This document shows, in pieces, positions 63,841 to 64,000 of a stretch of DNA of 64,000 bases (the stretch's first letter is position 1; each line of letters opens with the position of its first letter). Position numbers and translations under genes: made by a program. This DNA comes from Diploptera punctata (lineage: Eukaryota; Arthropoda; Insecta; Blattodea; Blaberidae), in assembly GCA_030220185.1 (NCBI GenBank), contig JASPKZ010003845.1, positions 1,745,501-1,809,500 of the forward strand. Reading direction: 5' to 3'. Below the pieces are notes generated by a model that made no database searches, was not told the origin of the DNA, and worked only from the letters and a program-made list of their open reading frames with translations.

Positions 63841-64000
63841 TTTGTAATATTGAATTTCTACAAATTCATCAACATCAATTGTGTTTTTGACAACTGACAG
63901 TGTTTTGTTTTTGCTGTTGTGGACCCCCTTGTAGATCAGAGTATGACTCCTGGGGGTCGATATAGACCACTTAGAGAATGACTGCTTTAGTAGCTGCAAT

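Larger units (their letters stand above)
61404..63992. mobile_element. hAT-like ends enclosing a LINE ORF1
   Basis: The left end CAGAAGTCCCCAAACTTTTC (from 61412) and the right end, read inward on the minus strand, CAGTCATTCTCTAAGTGGTC both resemble hAT/Charlie termini (CAG-x-GGTTCTCAAACTTT). Flanks CTCTAGTG (61404-61411) and CTTTAGTA (63985-63992) agree at 6 of 8 bases, as a decayed 8-bp target duplication would. No transposase is present; the inside includes a later LINE insertion. Confidence 0.4.

Overview
The window reads as nuclear DNA of an insect with a large, AT-rich, repeat-laden genome. Three things point there: a nuclear copy of mitochondrial ND5 whose ATA codons make best sense as Met in the invertebrate mitochondrial code (about 5.2 kb), several families of tRNA-headed SINEs with target-site duplications, and many decayed arthropod-type LINEs, Penelope-like elements and DNA transposons. 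I could not support a single intact host protein-coding gene. Every long reading frame is a transposon remnant, a translated microsatellite or a shadow.

Layout. 0-5 kb: LINE reverse transcriptase with a frameshift, then a run of foldback elements. 5-15 kb: ND5 insertion, SINE families A, B, D and F, LINE 3' ends, and a repeat (H) present in opposite orientations at 5.8 and 12.0 kb. 15.8-17.3 kb: a nearly complete Tc1-like transposon inside a SINE D palindrome. 18.3-19.4 kb: a large inverted minisatellite. 19.4-26.7 kb: mostly unassigned AT-rich DNA with a 567-bp tandem duplication and a weak candidate exon. 26.7-38.7 kb: a 165-bp tandem repeat, a tRNA-Tyr pseudogene, two long minus-strand LINEs, and a cluster of LINE 3' ends abutting (AAT)n tracts. 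39.4-50.1 kb: Penelope-like element (PLE) termini in inverted pairs, with GIY-YIG endonuclease remnants and hammerhead ribozyme fossils, plus a piggyBac-type MITE. 52.7-54.8 kb: a decayed transposase-like gene with a recognisable GT-AG intron. 57.7-61.3 kb: two copies of a tandem-bearing repeat. 61.4-64 kb: hAT-like ends around a GC-rich LINE ORF1.

Most of the structure can be read as transposon biology. The most interesting theme is inverted pairing. PLE 3' ends occur as head-to-head palindromes whose arms carry hammerhead cores; two copies preserve their helices by compensatory changes. tRNA-headed SINE D units also occur as head-to-head pairs. A SINE (F) and a LINE in the window share a 3' tail, which suggests a mobilisation partnership.

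Limits: everything was read by eye, so element borders are usually good to about 10-30 bp, family names outside well-known motifs are inferences, and SINE letters (A-F), repeat letters (G, H, R) and the names LINE Q and LINE K are local labels only.
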